A stretch of 64,000 nucleotides of DNA from NCBI RefSeq assembly GCF_000801105.2, contig NC_079514.1:44892515-44956514 (forward strand). The letters are read 5' to 3'. The notes beneath the pieces were generated by a model. It did not search any database. It saw only the letters and a program-made list of their open reading frames with translations, and had not been told where the DNA came from. Below are positions 1-12,514 of this stretch, in pieces (position 1 is the first letter of the stretch; every line of letters begins with the position of its first letter). Origin of the DNA: Raphanus sativus (Eukaryota > Streptophyta > Magnoliopsida > Brassicales > Brassicaceae). The position numbers were made by a program, and so were the translations under genes.

Positions 1-154
1 ACAGAGGTTGATTCTGACTGTGGGTGAGAAAGAGGTTAATAGCTTCTTCAAGGTTCCAGCTCGTTGCCACTAGGAATTGTATTGCGGTTTCTATGTTTTG
101 ACCAATAGCAATCTCCATGAATGATGAGATCAGTTTCTGCTGATCATCTCTCAT
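1..154 (-). CDS. UBA-domain protein, 5' part (PUX7-like paralogue, cut by window edge)
   Basis: The minus strand from an ATG at 152-154 reads 51 codons to the window edge. An in-frame stop lies shortly upstream, which supports this start. The product begins MRDDQQKLISSFMEI and continues with an AIQFLVATSWNLEEAINLF core. This is a UBA-like three-helix domain of the kind that starts plant UBX (PUX7/UBXD7-type) proteins, which bind ubiquitinated clients for CDC48. It aligns closely with the start of the complete gene at 4190-5077, and the leaders of the two genes also resemble each other, so they are tandem duplicates about 4 kb apart. Domains beyond the UBA are outside the window, so it is unknown whether this copy keeps a UBX domain. 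Confidence 0.75.
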   Translation of the reverse strand, partial: MRDDQQKLISSFMEIAIGQNIETAIQFLVATSWNLEEAINLFLTHSQNQPL

Positions 155-1080
155 TGTTTCGGTCTTGATGGTTTTCCCTTAGAGAGAACGTAAAAAGAGT
201 TTTTCTTTTCTTTTTCTCTTGAAGAACAACAAGACAGAGACAAAGCGTGAAAGAGTTGAATAAATTTCTCTGACAAAGCCAATTCTCAAGAAAAGATTTC
301 TCTGACGTTTTGGTTCTTTATATAGAGACACAGCATCTCTTTGGTTTTGTTCCTTTTTCTTAGCTGATTTGGTCAGCAAAATAGGAAATTCCTTTCCCCT
401 TTTACTTATAAATATATTTTCCTTTTTAGAGTAACTTTGTAATTTTTCTTAGAACTATTTAAGCCTGTATACCCTAGATTTTGTTAAGATATTGAAATCT
501 ATACTTATTTGAGATCTACATTATTATTTTAAATGATAAATTTATTTTTAATAATAAGTAAAAAGAATTTCATATTTGGTTTTAGTAATCATACTATTAT
601 TTGGAACATGTAGTAATAGTATAGTGAAATCCTTATAAGTTGATTGGTTAACTATTTTATAATGATGATTCAGCGATTTCACAATGGTGACATACACTAA
701 TCACTAATCCTCTCTCTATATATCTTTAATATTTCACAATGATGACTATATTTATCTTTAATATTATCCAATTCCCTCGACTATTGTATTCTATCATTCA
801 TGCACTAATGATTCCTCATTAATGCACATGAAACTTAACTACATCGATTATGAAACGAGTGAGAAGCCAATGGACAATTACTCTTGTCTATGAATGTATT
901 TCCCTTAATATTGATCTATCATCATTTTATTGATTGTCGTATTTTACGTATTTAGTTTCCTAATTTGTTATTTTCAAATTTGTATAACAAAATTCTTATA
1001 TTAATGTATAAGTTATCTAATGCAGAAGAATATATCTCCTATACATTATTTGCGAAGTGATTTGTACATGTGTCATCATT
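155..1080. other. Promoter and AT-rich intergenic DNA upstream of the edge gene
   Basis: It holds the leader and presumed promoter of the minus-strand UBA gene (TATA-like stretch near 310-330 read on the minus strand) and then AT-rich DNA. I see no second gene. Confidence 0.5.
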
Positions 1081-1267
1081 CAGTGGCGGAGCCAGACTTG
1101 AGTTTTACAGGGGGCAGTCTAAAATTTGAACTTAATTTATAGGAGGCAATCATAGAAATTTTACCATGTAAACCATAAAAATTATGAATAATCAAAGAAA
1201 ATGCATAAAAATACATATTTCATGGTGGACAGCTGCCACCCTTCCTCTCCATCTCCCTCCGCCACTG
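1081..1267. mobile_element. hAT-type MITE with CAGTGGCGGAG termini
   Basis: The element is 187 bp and starts CAGTGGCGGAG; its other end reads CTCCGCCACTG, a perfect 11-bp inverted repeat. The flanking octamers TCATCATT and TTATCACT agree at six of eight positions, as expected for a decayed 8-bp hAT target-site duplication. The interior encodes nothing. CAGTGGCGGAGCCAGA-type ends are common in plant hAT MITEs (knowledge); the family assignment is inferred. Confidence 0.8.
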
Positions 1268-3640
1268 TTATCACTACATTTATTTTCAATAATAAATAAT
1301 GACATGGCTCAAAAAAATGACATGACATCAATATAATATGACATGTAAAATTTTCTATATTAAGATTTATATTTTTGGTAAGATTTTAAATATGATAATG
1401 ACTATTTTCTATATGGTAAGATTTATATTTTTGGCAAAGTTTCATAATATGGTAATAACTAATAAATTTTATATCAAAAATATTTTTCTCTATAAATATT
1501 CATTTTGGTAAGATTATAGAAATATGAAAATAACTAATAAATTTTCTATATCCATTGAAATAATATATTTATATAGATAAATAATAGTTTCGAGTATATA
1601 ATTTTTAAATCAATTTATGAATCATATTTTTATTATTGAAATAAGCATAGTTATAATCATCTATTTTATCAACTTATATATGTTATTTATATTTAATGTA
1701 TATATTTATTAGAACTAATTTGTATATTTACAAATACACATATTTAAAATAAAAGTAACTAAATAAAATATAATATGAATAAAAATAACTTTATAAAATT
1801 TCAATTATTTTTATTAAATTTAAACAAAATAAAATTAAAATATGAAAGTAAATTTGAATAAATCAAACTAAAAATTACGTTATGGTTTTTGTTTTTTTAA
1901 CTAATATAATTAAAATATAAAAACTAAAAATTAGAAATTATATATATATATATATATAAAATAAAAAAATTTATATTTGCGCATGACGTAGAAAAACTCC
2001 TAATAATACTATGTGGGTCAAGCAAATATTAAGCTAACTGATCATCAAGCAGATATTTTCCAAAAGAGTAAGAATGAAATGATTAAGGATGTGAGAAAGA
2101 AATTTCTTGGTCCATATGTTTTCAAAATTCATGGAAAAACATATCACGTCATTTCTGAAGACTTACCCGAAGATTGAAAATATATAATATTTTTTCATCT
2201 TTACAAAGTAGTGTACTCGGATTCATATATGACACCTTATTATTTTCATGTATTGTTCTAGTAATAATTGTTTTGCTGCTCTTATTTTATTTATCATAAA
2301 AAGTAACTTGTCAAATATGATGTGTTTTTTATATATATATTACCTTTACAACTCATTCATATACTTGTAATGGCCATTGATCTTAATATTATCTGTGTAA
2401 AATGTTTCTCAACTCAACTATAACAATGTTACACAATCAATTTATTAAGTGTAAGGGTTAGTTCAATTTAAGATACCCTTTGATGCTTTGGTTTTGATTG
2501 AGCTAGCCAGTAAAACTCTCATACCACTCTCACACATACAAAATTTGTAATCAACCAGTAAAAGTAGTTTCATATTAAATTGCTAAAAAAATTATAACCA
2601 CAACTAAAAACTTGTTTTTCTTATCTAACAAACAGTATAATCATATAGTTTAATTTTAGCATTTAACGTAGTTATCGAAATAATTTCTTATCTATAAATG
2701 ATTCCCACTATAAAAGGGAATATTTACTTTCTATAGGAATTTAACAATTTTCCCAACCTATAAAAATAGTTTTCTAAAAAATGATATTGTTTCTGTAACC
2801 GCCTATAAAATTTGATTTTCTATACGACCCATATCTGTCACACATAAAAGGAATGAAGATCTTGCAATAAATATTATAACCACTAATATCTCATATACAC
2901 TCAAATTTTGTTATATACGCTTTGTCAAAATTATGTTAAACCTCTTTATTTGTATCTTCTAATGGAAGCTTTTACCTCTGATAATTACTATATATATATA
3001 TATATATATATTAAAAATGACTTCTTTTCATAAATAAAATCAGTCCTTAAACATATGTCGGTATACTATTCTTGCTCTATATTATTGAATTTCTTTGAAA
3101 CAATGCCATTCATTTGTTTACTTGCTTGTGTTTCTGTAATATCCGTATGATGATACTATTTTTTTAAAAAAATGTTGCTCTTGCAGAATAATCATAACAA
3201 TTTTGTAGGGCAAACAATTACCAAGACAATGGATTATGAGTTGTGTAATATTTCAGATGGAAATATTTTCTACAAGTTTGATGGATAAAATTTCCAGATT
3301 TGGTAACGAGAGATGCAACTTTATTTATCCTATTTGAAGTTGGATATGTGAGAATAAACTAGTTAATCCTCTTGGTAATACTGATGTCGTCGTACTTGCA
3401 AGTGAACATGCATGGATTCATGGTGATTATATGTGGAAAGGAGTGATATTAGATCTTAGGCCAATTAATCGATCCCTTTTATGTATTATATTCTCAGAAA
3501 AAATCTTCTAAAGCCTTGTGGTTATATTTGGAGAAGAATCACAAACCATATGTGATGAGGCGTCAATATTTTTCCACTCCTAAATTCTTACACTTCAAGA
3601 TGGTGGACCATAAACCAATTGTTTTACTTTCGATTTCGTC
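1268..3640. other. AT-rich intergenic DNA with decayed transposon scraps
   Basis: Extremely AT-rich, with (TA)n tracts near 1940-1960 and 2990-3010. The only coding-like scrap is a 29-codon frame at 2091-2177 (+), containing GPYVFKIHGKTYH, which resembles a stretch I associate with plant Helitron helicase-like proteins; this is weak. I see no gene. Confidence 0.4.
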
Positions 3641-3657
3641 GCCATCTTGAGAGGGGC

Positions 3658-3828
3658 TATTAGAGTATAAGTTCAATATCTGTTCAATGTGTTAATTGGT
3701 TTTGCTTATTCCGGTTTAACCAAGCCTCTATATAAAGGCATTGTGCATTGTAACAGAAACTTAATGAGAATAAGATTTACATTTCGATGTAACAAACTCT
3801 CTCTGCTCTCGATTCCTTGAAGCTAACA
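3658..3828 (+). mobile_element. Short LTR remnant (copia-like), 171 bp
   Basis: The segment runs from TATTAG (probably a mutated TGTTAG) to CTAACA, the inverted ends typical of an LTR. It has an internal TATA box (CTATATAAAGG near 3726) and an AATGAGAATAAG polyadenylation-like stretch. A polypurine tract, TTGAGAGGGG, lies directly before it, so this looks like the 3' LTR plus PPT of a decayed element. No matching 5' LTR or pol frame was found nearby. Confidence 0.5.
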
Positions 3829-4189
3829 CATGTCCATCAAGATCGGAAGTTTCAACGAGCAGACCCTCCTTGTGCAGACTATTATTAGTACTTGTTAGTG
3901 TTAATCATGCTTAGAAAATGGTACTGTTGAGAAAAGAGGAAAAACAAATCAGTATGATAACTAAAACCATAAACCAAAGTTCATTGGGATAAACCAATAA
4001 CCCCCTCAAAAGCACAATTGAAATAAACCCAGAAAAACACCTGTATATAGACAAAAAAATTGCAGCATCTAAAAATAAAATGGCATATAGCAATCTTTGT
4101 TTAATCATATTCTATATGATCTTACACAAAATAGAATTGCTACGTTATTATTTTACGAAGTAAGAAAAAGAATATGATGATCGAGCTAA

Positions 4190-5077
4190 TTAGCAGTCTC
4201 CTTTAGGCTCTTCTATCATTGTTGGAAACTCCAAACAAGTCTCCTCCTCCTTTACTTCTTCATATTTTTCGCCCCTAGAAGGGGCCACGATGTGATCGTC
4301 ACTAGTCTTGTTGCTTTCAAAACAAATCTTCTCTGTTTTCATGCGCTTGTTGCTTGTCAGAGAAGCAATCTGTTCATGGGGCCCACTATCCATGTATTTC
4401 ATCAAATCCTCGACAAAACTATGTGCGTCAATCACCCCGCTCCACGAACGCATCTGCAGACCAGTGATGGGGTCGATGAGGAGCACCACAGGAGGAGCAG
4501 ATTCGATCTTGTAAAAAGTACAGATCTTCTTTCCTTCCATGGTATCATCATACACTTGCAACAAGATGAAGTTAGACTCGATGGCTTTAGAAACAACGCT
4601 GTTTGACCATAAATCTCGGTTGAGTGTGTGAGAAGCAAATTTGGTCGTGGATTGGAGATTCACTAGCAACCATAGATCCTTCCTGGAAGAAGTTGATTTT
4701 GCCTCTTCAAACGAACCTTTGAAAAGAAGTTTACTAGGAGGCAACCTCGTCGAATCTGATCCAACAACATATGTCGAATCGGACGGTTCTGGTTTCGAGT
4801 AACAGACCTCTTTAGGAGATACATCGACCGGAGCTTGATAGACGGGGGAGAGAGCATCCCTAATCAGAGGTAATGGAATTAGAGGGATGTGTTTCGGATA
4901 ATCATTCTCTAATTGCTCATGAATATATATATGGATGCGAAAGAGGTGCATGGCTTCTTCAACGTTCCAGTTTGACGCCTCCAAGAACTCTATGGCGGTT
5001 TCCTCTGTTTGGCCACCATCCATCTCGATGAATGATGAAATCAGTTTCTGTTGGTCACTTGTTGTTTTAGTCTCCAT
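4190..5077 (-). CDS. UBA-UAS (thioredoxin-like) protein lacking a UBX domain, PUX7-like
   Basis: A single open frame of 295 residues. Residues about 8-48 are a UBA-like domain (DQQKLISSF...NWNVEEAMHLF), expected to bind ubiquitin. Residues about 112-240 match the UAS/thioredoxin-like fold of UBXD7/PUX7 proteins (GSFEEAK, DLWLLVNLQS, the LLQVYDD strand, SAPPVVLLIDP, the GLQMRSWSG turn). After that come a basic SNKRMKTEK stretch and an acidic tail. PUX7-type proteins normally end in a UBX domain that docks on CDC48; here the frame stops without one. The protein may therefore be a shortened adaptor or a dominant-negative form (inference). The start follows an A-rich leader and matches the partial tandem paralogue at 1-154. 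From memory, it sits where Arabidopsis At4g14250 would be expected. Confidence 0.85.
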   Translation of the reverse strand: METKTTSDQQKLISSFIEMDGGQTEETAIEFLEASNWNVEEAMHLFRIHIYIHEQLENDYPKHIPLIPLPLIRDALSPVYQAPVDVSPKEVCYSKPEPSDSTYVVGSDSTRLPPSKLLFKGSFEEAKSTSSRKDLWLLVNLQSTTKFASHTLNRDLWSNSVVSKAIESNFILLQVYDDTMEGKKICTFYKIESAPPVVLLIDPITGLQMRSWSGVIDAHSFVEDLMKYMDSGPHEQIASLTSNKRMKTEKICFESNKTSDDHIVAPSRGEKYEEVKEEETCLEFPTMIEEPKGDC

Positions 5078-5896
5078 TGATATATTTTTTTTAGAGAAAT
5101 AGAACTGAGAATTCGAGAGAAAACGAAAGAAGAGCGACTGAAGAAGACAATAGAGGAATCGTGAGAGAGGTTCTCTTTCGTTTTATTTTGTTTATAGAGA
5201 GACATGACCTCATTTAGGTTCTCAATCCTTAAACCTTCTATGGAAAAAGGAAATTACCTTTTTGTTTTGTTTAATAATTTCCTTTTTCTGGGATATACAC
5301 GTTTTATACGGTCTATTATTTATTTACGATTTTAGATATAGTGAAATAATAAATATATATTAAATAACTGATGATGAAATAATAATAATATTAAAGTATT
5401 AGTAATTTAGTAACTATTTTTTTTAATGTTACGTATATAATTAAATTGCTACTAGCTAGCATATAAACAAAAAATATTATTATTTATTTACAATTATTTT
5501 AGATAAATAAATCCAAACAATTATTTATAATTATTTTGTGTGATATATAATTAAATTTAAATATTACTAAAACAGATATATAATATTTTATTGAATGAAG
5601 TTTCATACTCATATGGTTTTATGATCATTTATTACTAAAAAAAATTATTTGTGAGATTTCAACAATTTATTTATTTTTAAAAATTAAAATATAAAATATA
5701 CATAAAAATATAAATTTTCTAGTGCGATTATTAAATTTATAGTAATAATATAAAACAAAAAATGATAGAGAATACACAAATTATTATCAAAACTTTATTA
5801 TCCAGAATCATTTGTCATGTATATTTTATCTATATTAGGTAATTCTTTAATTTTTATCTATGGAAAAAGAAGAAATTATTTCTATACATTACTAAC
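5078..5896. other. Promoter side of the UBA-UAS gene, then AT-rich DNA
   Basis: A GA-rich leader and presumed promoter at about 5078-5300 are followed by very AT-rich sequence. I see no gene. Confidence 0.5.
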
Positions 5897-5904
5897 TAAT
5901 TATA

Positions 5905-8900
5905 GTGCTTTTTGAAAAAAATATATTCAAAATTCAAAGTCAAACACAAAATTAGCTCATGACTTTTTTAGAATTTTCATTTTTTCTACTGACTCTAAAG
6001 TTTAGATTATTCACGAAAATGTCATTACTTTTTTTACCTAAATAATTATTTTACTCTATCATCCTCATATTCATCAATTATTTACAATATTGCTATGCCA
6101 TGAATACAACAATTACCATGAATACCGAAATTGAAGCTTTTAATGCTCCTAAAATCGATTTTTACTCCTCTTATCTAATTTCTTATGCATTAAAACAATA
6201 TCTCTTTCATTTTCTCTCTATATTCATCAAAAAATCCAACTTTTTAAGATTCATATAGCCATTCAAGCTCATGATTCTTGGTTATTAAAAGTGGATCCCT
6301 TTCGTGTCAAAATTATGTGTGCTTGGAGAAGTTAAGCAAGTTATCTCACTAGTTGAAAGTATGAATTGAAACTTTTTTTTCAGATCTGTTCGCCCAGAAG
6401 AGACTTCCCGTATAAGTTTTCTGAAAAGTCTTCTAGTCAATGCAGATGGAATTGACTTTACTTTGTTAAGAAATAAATCTTGAAAATACCAGAGAGAGTC
6501 TTCTTGGATAGACATGTTAGTTTCTTCAATTGACCGAATTGTGTTTTTATTTGTCTTTCTCTAGAAGACCTCTCAACTGTCGTTGGAAGTCTTCTAAATT
6601 GTCGGTGGAAGTCTTCTTACTATCGGTGAAAGACGTCTCAGATTACTTTTGCAATTGAAAAATAAAATTTTAATATTTAGTTAGACGACTTCTATGTAAG
6701 TTTTCCGACGCAAGTCTTCCAGAATTTTATACCGAGATTCTGATCAAACCATTGGTTATCACAGAAGACTTCCGTGTAAGTCTTCAATCGGAAGACTTGC
6801 ATGAAAGTCTTCTAATTAAAATTAAACATTTAAGTTTTATTTTTAGATTGCAAAAGTAACCTGAGACGACTTTCAACGAAAGTGAAAAGACTTCCTCCGA
6901 GTGTTCGAAAGACTTCCTTGTAAGTCATCTAGAGAAATTCAAATTTCTGACACAATTTAGTCAATTGCAAAACCAACTTGTTTATCCTAAAGACTTCCCT
7001 GGAAATATTCTTTGGTATTTTTGAGATATTTTCAAAAACAAAAGTAAACCAATATTTAGAAAGAAAAACTTCCAAAGATGTCTACTCTCCAAAGAAGTCT
7101 AATGTAGAGTAGACTTCTCTCGAAGTATTTCTTTGTAAATTTTCAATTGCAAAATTGACTTATATGGAAGACTTCCTAGAAGTATTCTAGCATAAGACTT
7201 CCACGAAAGTCTTCTAAGTCAATGTGTAATAATCTTTCATTTTCTCTAAATTAAATTTAAAAAAAAAATATTTTCTTGTTAATTCATGTATATTAGTCGA
7301 TATTGAGACTCTTGAATAAAATTCATAACTTAAATAGTGAAAATTACAAGATTACCAACATTCATGCTTATTAATATTTCTAGCTAATGAGAGAAGACTT
7401 TTGAGAAGTCTTCTACGTTAGTTTTGTAAAACTTGTATTTTCAACTTTAAGATATATTTTTAAACTTTCAAAAGTGTTAAATAACTTCAAAAATATCAGT
7501 TCACATGGTTTAATGTGTCTTATTAGATCATAAAATATACTATTTAACTTTCATGAAATTTAAAATATCAGTTTTCACTTACACTTTTGAATTTTTCGCT
7601 TAAATTTTAATTTTCCGTTTATATTTTAAGTTTTCGCTTGAAATTTAAGTCTTCTGAGAATGGAAGTCTTCCGAAAAGACTTCTATTGAAAGTGTGATAT
7701 GTTTGAACTTATGTAATTTTTGATCTTTTGTGAATTTCAGTAGTTTTTCTTGGGAAGTCTCTTCCCTTAGTTATAGTAAATTTGATTAGTTTTTTGTGTT
7801 ATTGTGTTTGCTATTTAAATTGTATTAATAACTTCAATAATGTCAAGTACTTTCGGCAACGAAATTGTATTAATAACTTCAATAACTTCAAGATTTTCTA
7901 GGAAATCTTCTAGCGCATTATATGTTAGAAGACTTTCGAGAAGAGTTCCCAGAACACACAAAATACATGTCCAAGATTTTTAGATCTACCTTTAAAAGAG
8001 TATAAGATGAGAACCATGTAATAAAAACATGCAATACAAGATGAATTAGTGAGAAATTAATGAGACAAAAATGATAAATTGATATAAATTTTGTGTGTTT
8101 TAATTTCTAAAAGATTAAAGAAAAGTTTGAAAGTTTTAGTTTGGTAAAAAAGGTAAGATCTATAAGCAACTAGAGATTACTAAATGAAGAAAAAATAAAC
8201 ATAGAAACTTACCAAAATACTCAGATCTATTACGAAAGAGGAGACATGGGAGAAGACTCCGTCTTAAGACTTCCAGAAAATTTTCTAGCGCATTATAATT
8301 AGAAGACTTCTCAGAAGTCTTCCAAAGTCTGACTCAAATCTGATAAATCTGCAAATCCAAAAACGTTCAAATCGCTTTAAAACAGAGAAACTGAGTGGAA
8401 TATGAGATATATATATATATATAGAACACACAAAAATACATATCTAACTTTATAAATCTATCTTTAAAGTAGTGGGAGATGAGAACCATATAATAAAAAA
8501 TCTGCAAAAACAAAATAAATTAGTAACAAAAACATGAGACAAAAATGAGAAATTAATATAAAGTTTGGTGTTTTCAAGTTCAAATAGATGACAGAGAGGT
8601 TGTAGAGTTTTAGAGATAAATATTGCATTTTTATTGCAGTCATTTGAGAGGAAGAGAGAAAATGTATAAAAAAATTATATAGTGAGATAATTTTCCAGTT
8701 AAGTTAAATATTTTCTATTCGAAAAACTTCCGGAAAGTCTTCTAACATAAAAAAAACACACAAGAAGACTTCCTGGAAATCTTCTAACCGTTAAAATAGT
8801 ATTCCGAGAAGACTTCCTGGAAGTCTTCTAGACCAAAAATGTAAACCCTAAACTCAAATAAGTAACTAAATAGAAACAAACACTTCATTAAAACTAATTC

Positions 8901-9399
8901 AACTTAAAAAGTGTTTAATATACACAGAACTAAACACATATATCAAAATTTAGTTTTTCGGAGAAAATGTTAAGCTTCCAAAATCTAACCCTAAGAATAG
9001 AAACAATACTACAACATATGTTAACAAACCCTAAACCAAAGAATACCATGACTCACTACATTCACTCATCTATGTTGAAAACAATTAAATTTTACTTTAT
9101 CTTAATTTATATCATTTACAAATGTTTATAATTAGATTATTTCAAATTTTCTCTCAACAAACTTTTTTAATTAAAATTTATAAATTATTTTTACGATCAG
9201 AACCTTTAAACCTTAAAAAACTTACAAAACCTCAAAAGACTTTTCGGGGCAATATCCGTAAAAATGAATTCTGTTTTTTTGTCATAAGGGGCTGGCTGTA
9301 ATTTCACAAAGCTTTTGAGTTACTTTTGCATTTGAATGAAGTTTGGGTATACTTTTGTATTTAAAGTCAAGTTTTGAGTTATATTTTGAAAATTCCTCT
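5905..9399. mobile_element. MULE-like block packed with GAAGACTTC/GAAGTCTTC motifs
   Basis: Both edges touch TAATTATA (5897-5904 and 9400-9407). The left edge (AAAATATATTCAAAATTC) and the reverse complement of the right edge (AAAATATAACTCAAAACTTG) align at roughly two thirds of positions by eye, as for decayed MULE terminal inverted repeats. From about 6360 to 8830 the decamer AGAAGACTTC and its complement recur dozens of times at irregular spacing, often as near-palindromic pairs (for example 8808-8831). No protein-coding frame is convincing. The boundaries are an inference, since AT-rich octamers can match by chance; the motif density is directly visible. Confidence 0.4.
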
Positions 9400-9538
9400 T
9401 AATTATATGATTAGTTTAATGAAAAAATATAGTATATGTTTAAATAGATTAACCTACTTTCTAAGAATTTTAAAAATCATTCTAGTGATGACATGTATCA
9501 TAGCTTAAAGTTTGTAATGTTTCTCAAATAATATATAA

Positions 9539-9567
9539 CTAGATCTCGACCCGCACAACCGTACGGG
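9539..9567 (-). mobile_element. Helitron 3' terminus (minus orientation)
   Basis: CTAG at 9539-9542 is followed by a short spacer and a near-perfect hairpin, CCCGCACAACCGTACGGG. Read on the minus strand this is hairpin, then about 8 nt, then CTAG followed by T, the usual plant Helitron 3' end. The element body would lie to the right; its 5' end was not located. Confidence 0.6.
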
Positions 9568-11190
9568 TATTTATTTTCATGTTTATGTATATATATATAT
9601 AGATATATACATTTTTATATAATTAGTATATATTTCTAAGGTTACTTATATATTCAAATTTGTATGTAATTTTTCCAAATACAATAATTTCATATTTTTC
9701 ATGCTGTAAATTAATTAATTATTTCAAATCATCACATATATGTATATATTGCTTTATTATATATTTCTCCTATTGAATTTGTGTTTGATTAAAAACAAAA
9801 TTTTTTTATGCACGAAAAATATATTTAAAAATTATTTTGATTTAATTTATTATGATCCTGACCCGTAATTCAAATCTTTGGATTTCTTTTTGCAATTTTT
9901 TATGTTTATTCATTTTAGATAAGAAAGTACTGTATATATAGAAATTTAAGATAAATTAATTTTATACATGTATTATATAGTTTACTAATATTAAACCATT
10001 CTAACAACATATTATACCTTTAGCATATTTGTTTTATATTTATAAAAATAAAATATATTAACTTTTCAATTTAAAATAATTTTATCATATTTAGTTCAAT
10101 ATAATGGTTTTCTTTCAAAATGGTAGATATTATTATAAATAGATAAAATAGTATATCATTTGATTTTTCATTTTATAAAATATTATTGTATATATATATA
10201 TATTAATTAATATATTATTTAATGTGTAATAACATTTTACTAATTACGAGATTAATGTCAATATTTATTTACAATTTTTGACACTTAAGATCTTGTTATA
10301 ATATGTTTCAACAGATTTGTTAGAATTTTTAAATATATATATTTATGTTTTTAACAGATATCAAAATATATTATGATTTAAGTAATTAGAAATATTATAT
10401 TATATTAGTATTAAGGAAATACTTTAAATAAAATTTCTAAATGATGGTAAAAATAAAATATCACACATGAAAGAAGTCATAAATTATATTTTGATAGATA
10501 AGATTATTAGACAATATATTGTTGTAAGTTACAAAATTTATGTTAATAAATTTTGTTCTTTTTTAGAATATTACATGATTTACAAATTTTAACTCATTTT
10601 AACAGCGGCTTATATTTATTTATGTATTTAAATGAAAGAAATATTTAAAAAGAAATTGGGTTACTTTACTAATATATTAATTTTGTTATATTTATTTATA
10701 TAGCATATCTAATTTAATATAATATAAACTAAAATAAATTTTATAAAATATAGCATATAATTTTATTTTAATTAACATTAATTTATAATAAAAATATATT
10801 GCTAATCTCGAAATTAGTTAATGTATTATTTTATAAAAAATATTTATACTTTTTGGTAAGATTTTTTTAGATTTTCCCAATTTCTATGAAAATATGGAAT
10901 GTTATAATAAATCATAATAAGAATGATAAAATTAGAGAATAAACATAACATGACTTTCTAGGAATAAGTCCAACTTAAAAAATCACACATGAATCAAGGT
11001 TGTAACTTCTATTTTAATATATAAGATAAAATATATTTTCTTATAACAATAATCAAATTCAGTGCCATTTTCTGTTGATAAGTTTACATTTGTACTTTTT
11101 GCCTAAAATACCATTTTCATAGTACCATTTTTCATATTTTTCAAATTTACACTAACCACTTTTACCACTACTTTTGATGAAGGGTTTAGA
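9568..11190. other. Very AT-rich DNA, probable Helitron body
   Basis: It follows the Helitron 3' end at 9539 and contains only AT-rich, non-coding sequence with short (TA)n tracts. I see no gene. Confidence 0.4.
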
Positions 11191-11450
11191 TTTGAAAGTT
11201 TAGGATTTAGGGTTTAGATTTGATGTTTTAGGATTTATGGTATATAATTTAGGGTTAAGAGTTTTTTTTTTTTTTTTTTTTTTTGCTAAAAAAACTGTTG
11301 TAGGTGAGTTTAGGGTTAAGAGTTGAGGATTTAGGGTTTATAGTTGAGGATTTAGGGTTTATAGTTGAGGTTTTAGGGTATTGAATTTAGGGTTTAGGGT
11401 TTATAGTTGAGGATTTAGGGTTTAAGGCTTAGAGTTGGGGGTTTAGTATG
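11170..11450. repeat. Degenerate TTTAGGG/GTTGAGGATTTAGGG minisatellite
   Basis: Repeated words such as TTTAGGGTTTA and GTTGAGGATTTAGGGTTTAT recur with a period of roughly 20-21 bp. This is a degenerate telomere-like minisatellite of a kind common in Brassicaceae intergenic DNA. A 23-base T tract with a short unrelated segment (11262-11308) interrupts it between two copies of TTTAGGGTTAAGAG. Confidence 0.7.
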
Positions 11451-11835
11451 TAGAATCTGAGGTTAGAATTTTGAAAATCATTTTAAAACAAAAATAAAAG
11501 AGTCTTTAACATTTTAATAAATAATATATTTTTGAAAATATGTATTTAGTGGTGATAAAAATGAATAATGGTATTTTCAAAGTGTTTTTTTTTTAAATTC
11601 TCCACTTTTAAATTCAATTGTATATGAAACATTAATAGCTTCTTTCTTATACTAGGGAAAGTATTCGACATATTTGATTTAAAAAAATTTCAGTAATCCC
11701 ATAAAACAAACTAGTTTGAACCATATAGACTTCAAAATCAACATATATGAAGCATATACAAGTATCCTTTTACAATAAAATTAGGGATTTCTTCATTAGA
11801 CTAAACGAATTAGCAACCTTAGTGTGTTGTGGTAA

Positions 11836-12026
11836 TTTTTTTTTTTATTATACAGAGGTATCCTGGCCTCATAGAAGTGATTCAGACTAGTCACTTATTG
11901 CCACATGTCGGTGCTCTGTCTTTGGCGATGCCGAAATGTTAATTCTCCAGTGGCCGGGATTCAAACTCAGGTGGCGGAACTCACAGCTGTGAATCTTTTA
12001 ACAACAGAGCTAGAACTCACAGATGT
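11836..12026 (-). mobile_element. tRNA-derived SINE
   Basis: Read on the minus strand from about 12026, the sequence has a pol III A-box-like TAGCTCTGTTGT (around 12013-12002) and, after a typical spacing, a B-box-like AGTTTGAATCC (around 11968-11958). About 120 bp later it ends in an oligo(A) tail, seen as a T tract at 11836-11846 on the plus strand. A-box, B-box and A tail in order, over about 190 bp, define a tRNA-type SINE. No long frame is present. Confidence 0.7.
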
Positions 12027-12510
12027 GGTGTATTACATAAAATGCCACTCAGATTTAAACTAAAGAGACGAAGAGGCGGTGGTGATAAGCGGGGGAGAGG
12101 CGCGTGATTTGTACACAGTAGAGGGAAGCGCCTAGGATATAGGTAATGATATGAGTGTGAGTGAGAGAACAGTCATTGGAGGAAGAAGACGTGTGAAGTG
12201 TGTAGTGAAAGCATATATATATATACGAATATTTGAGTCCATTAAACTATAATTATCTGAGTAGAGCCATGCTCGTTGGTTGATCGTTGCGACTAACACA
12301 AGCGACGGGATTTTCTTTGTAATTTTCTCTTTCACTTGTTGCTGATCTGAAACAAAATGAAGGCGCGTCAAAATAATGGACGGAGTCCGGTGATGTCTGT
12401 GTCGCTGAATGAAACAGCATCACTGAAACATCCCTATCCCGGACCCAATTTTTTTTTAAAGGATAACGGGTTTTTCTACGGTCCATTTGACAAAAACCTA
12501 AGAGTTCTTC
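12027..12510. other. Intergenic DNA upstream of a promoter-like leader
   Basis: Mixed-composition DNA. Short open frames on the minus strand have no recognisable domain. It probably includes upstream promoter sequence for the transcript proposed to start near 12540. Confidence 0.35.
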
Positions 12511-12514
12511 CTCA

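Noticed and set aside
6360..8831. CRISPR-like array
   Set aside because: Motifs are short, irregularly spaced, on both strands and in a plant nuclear sequence.
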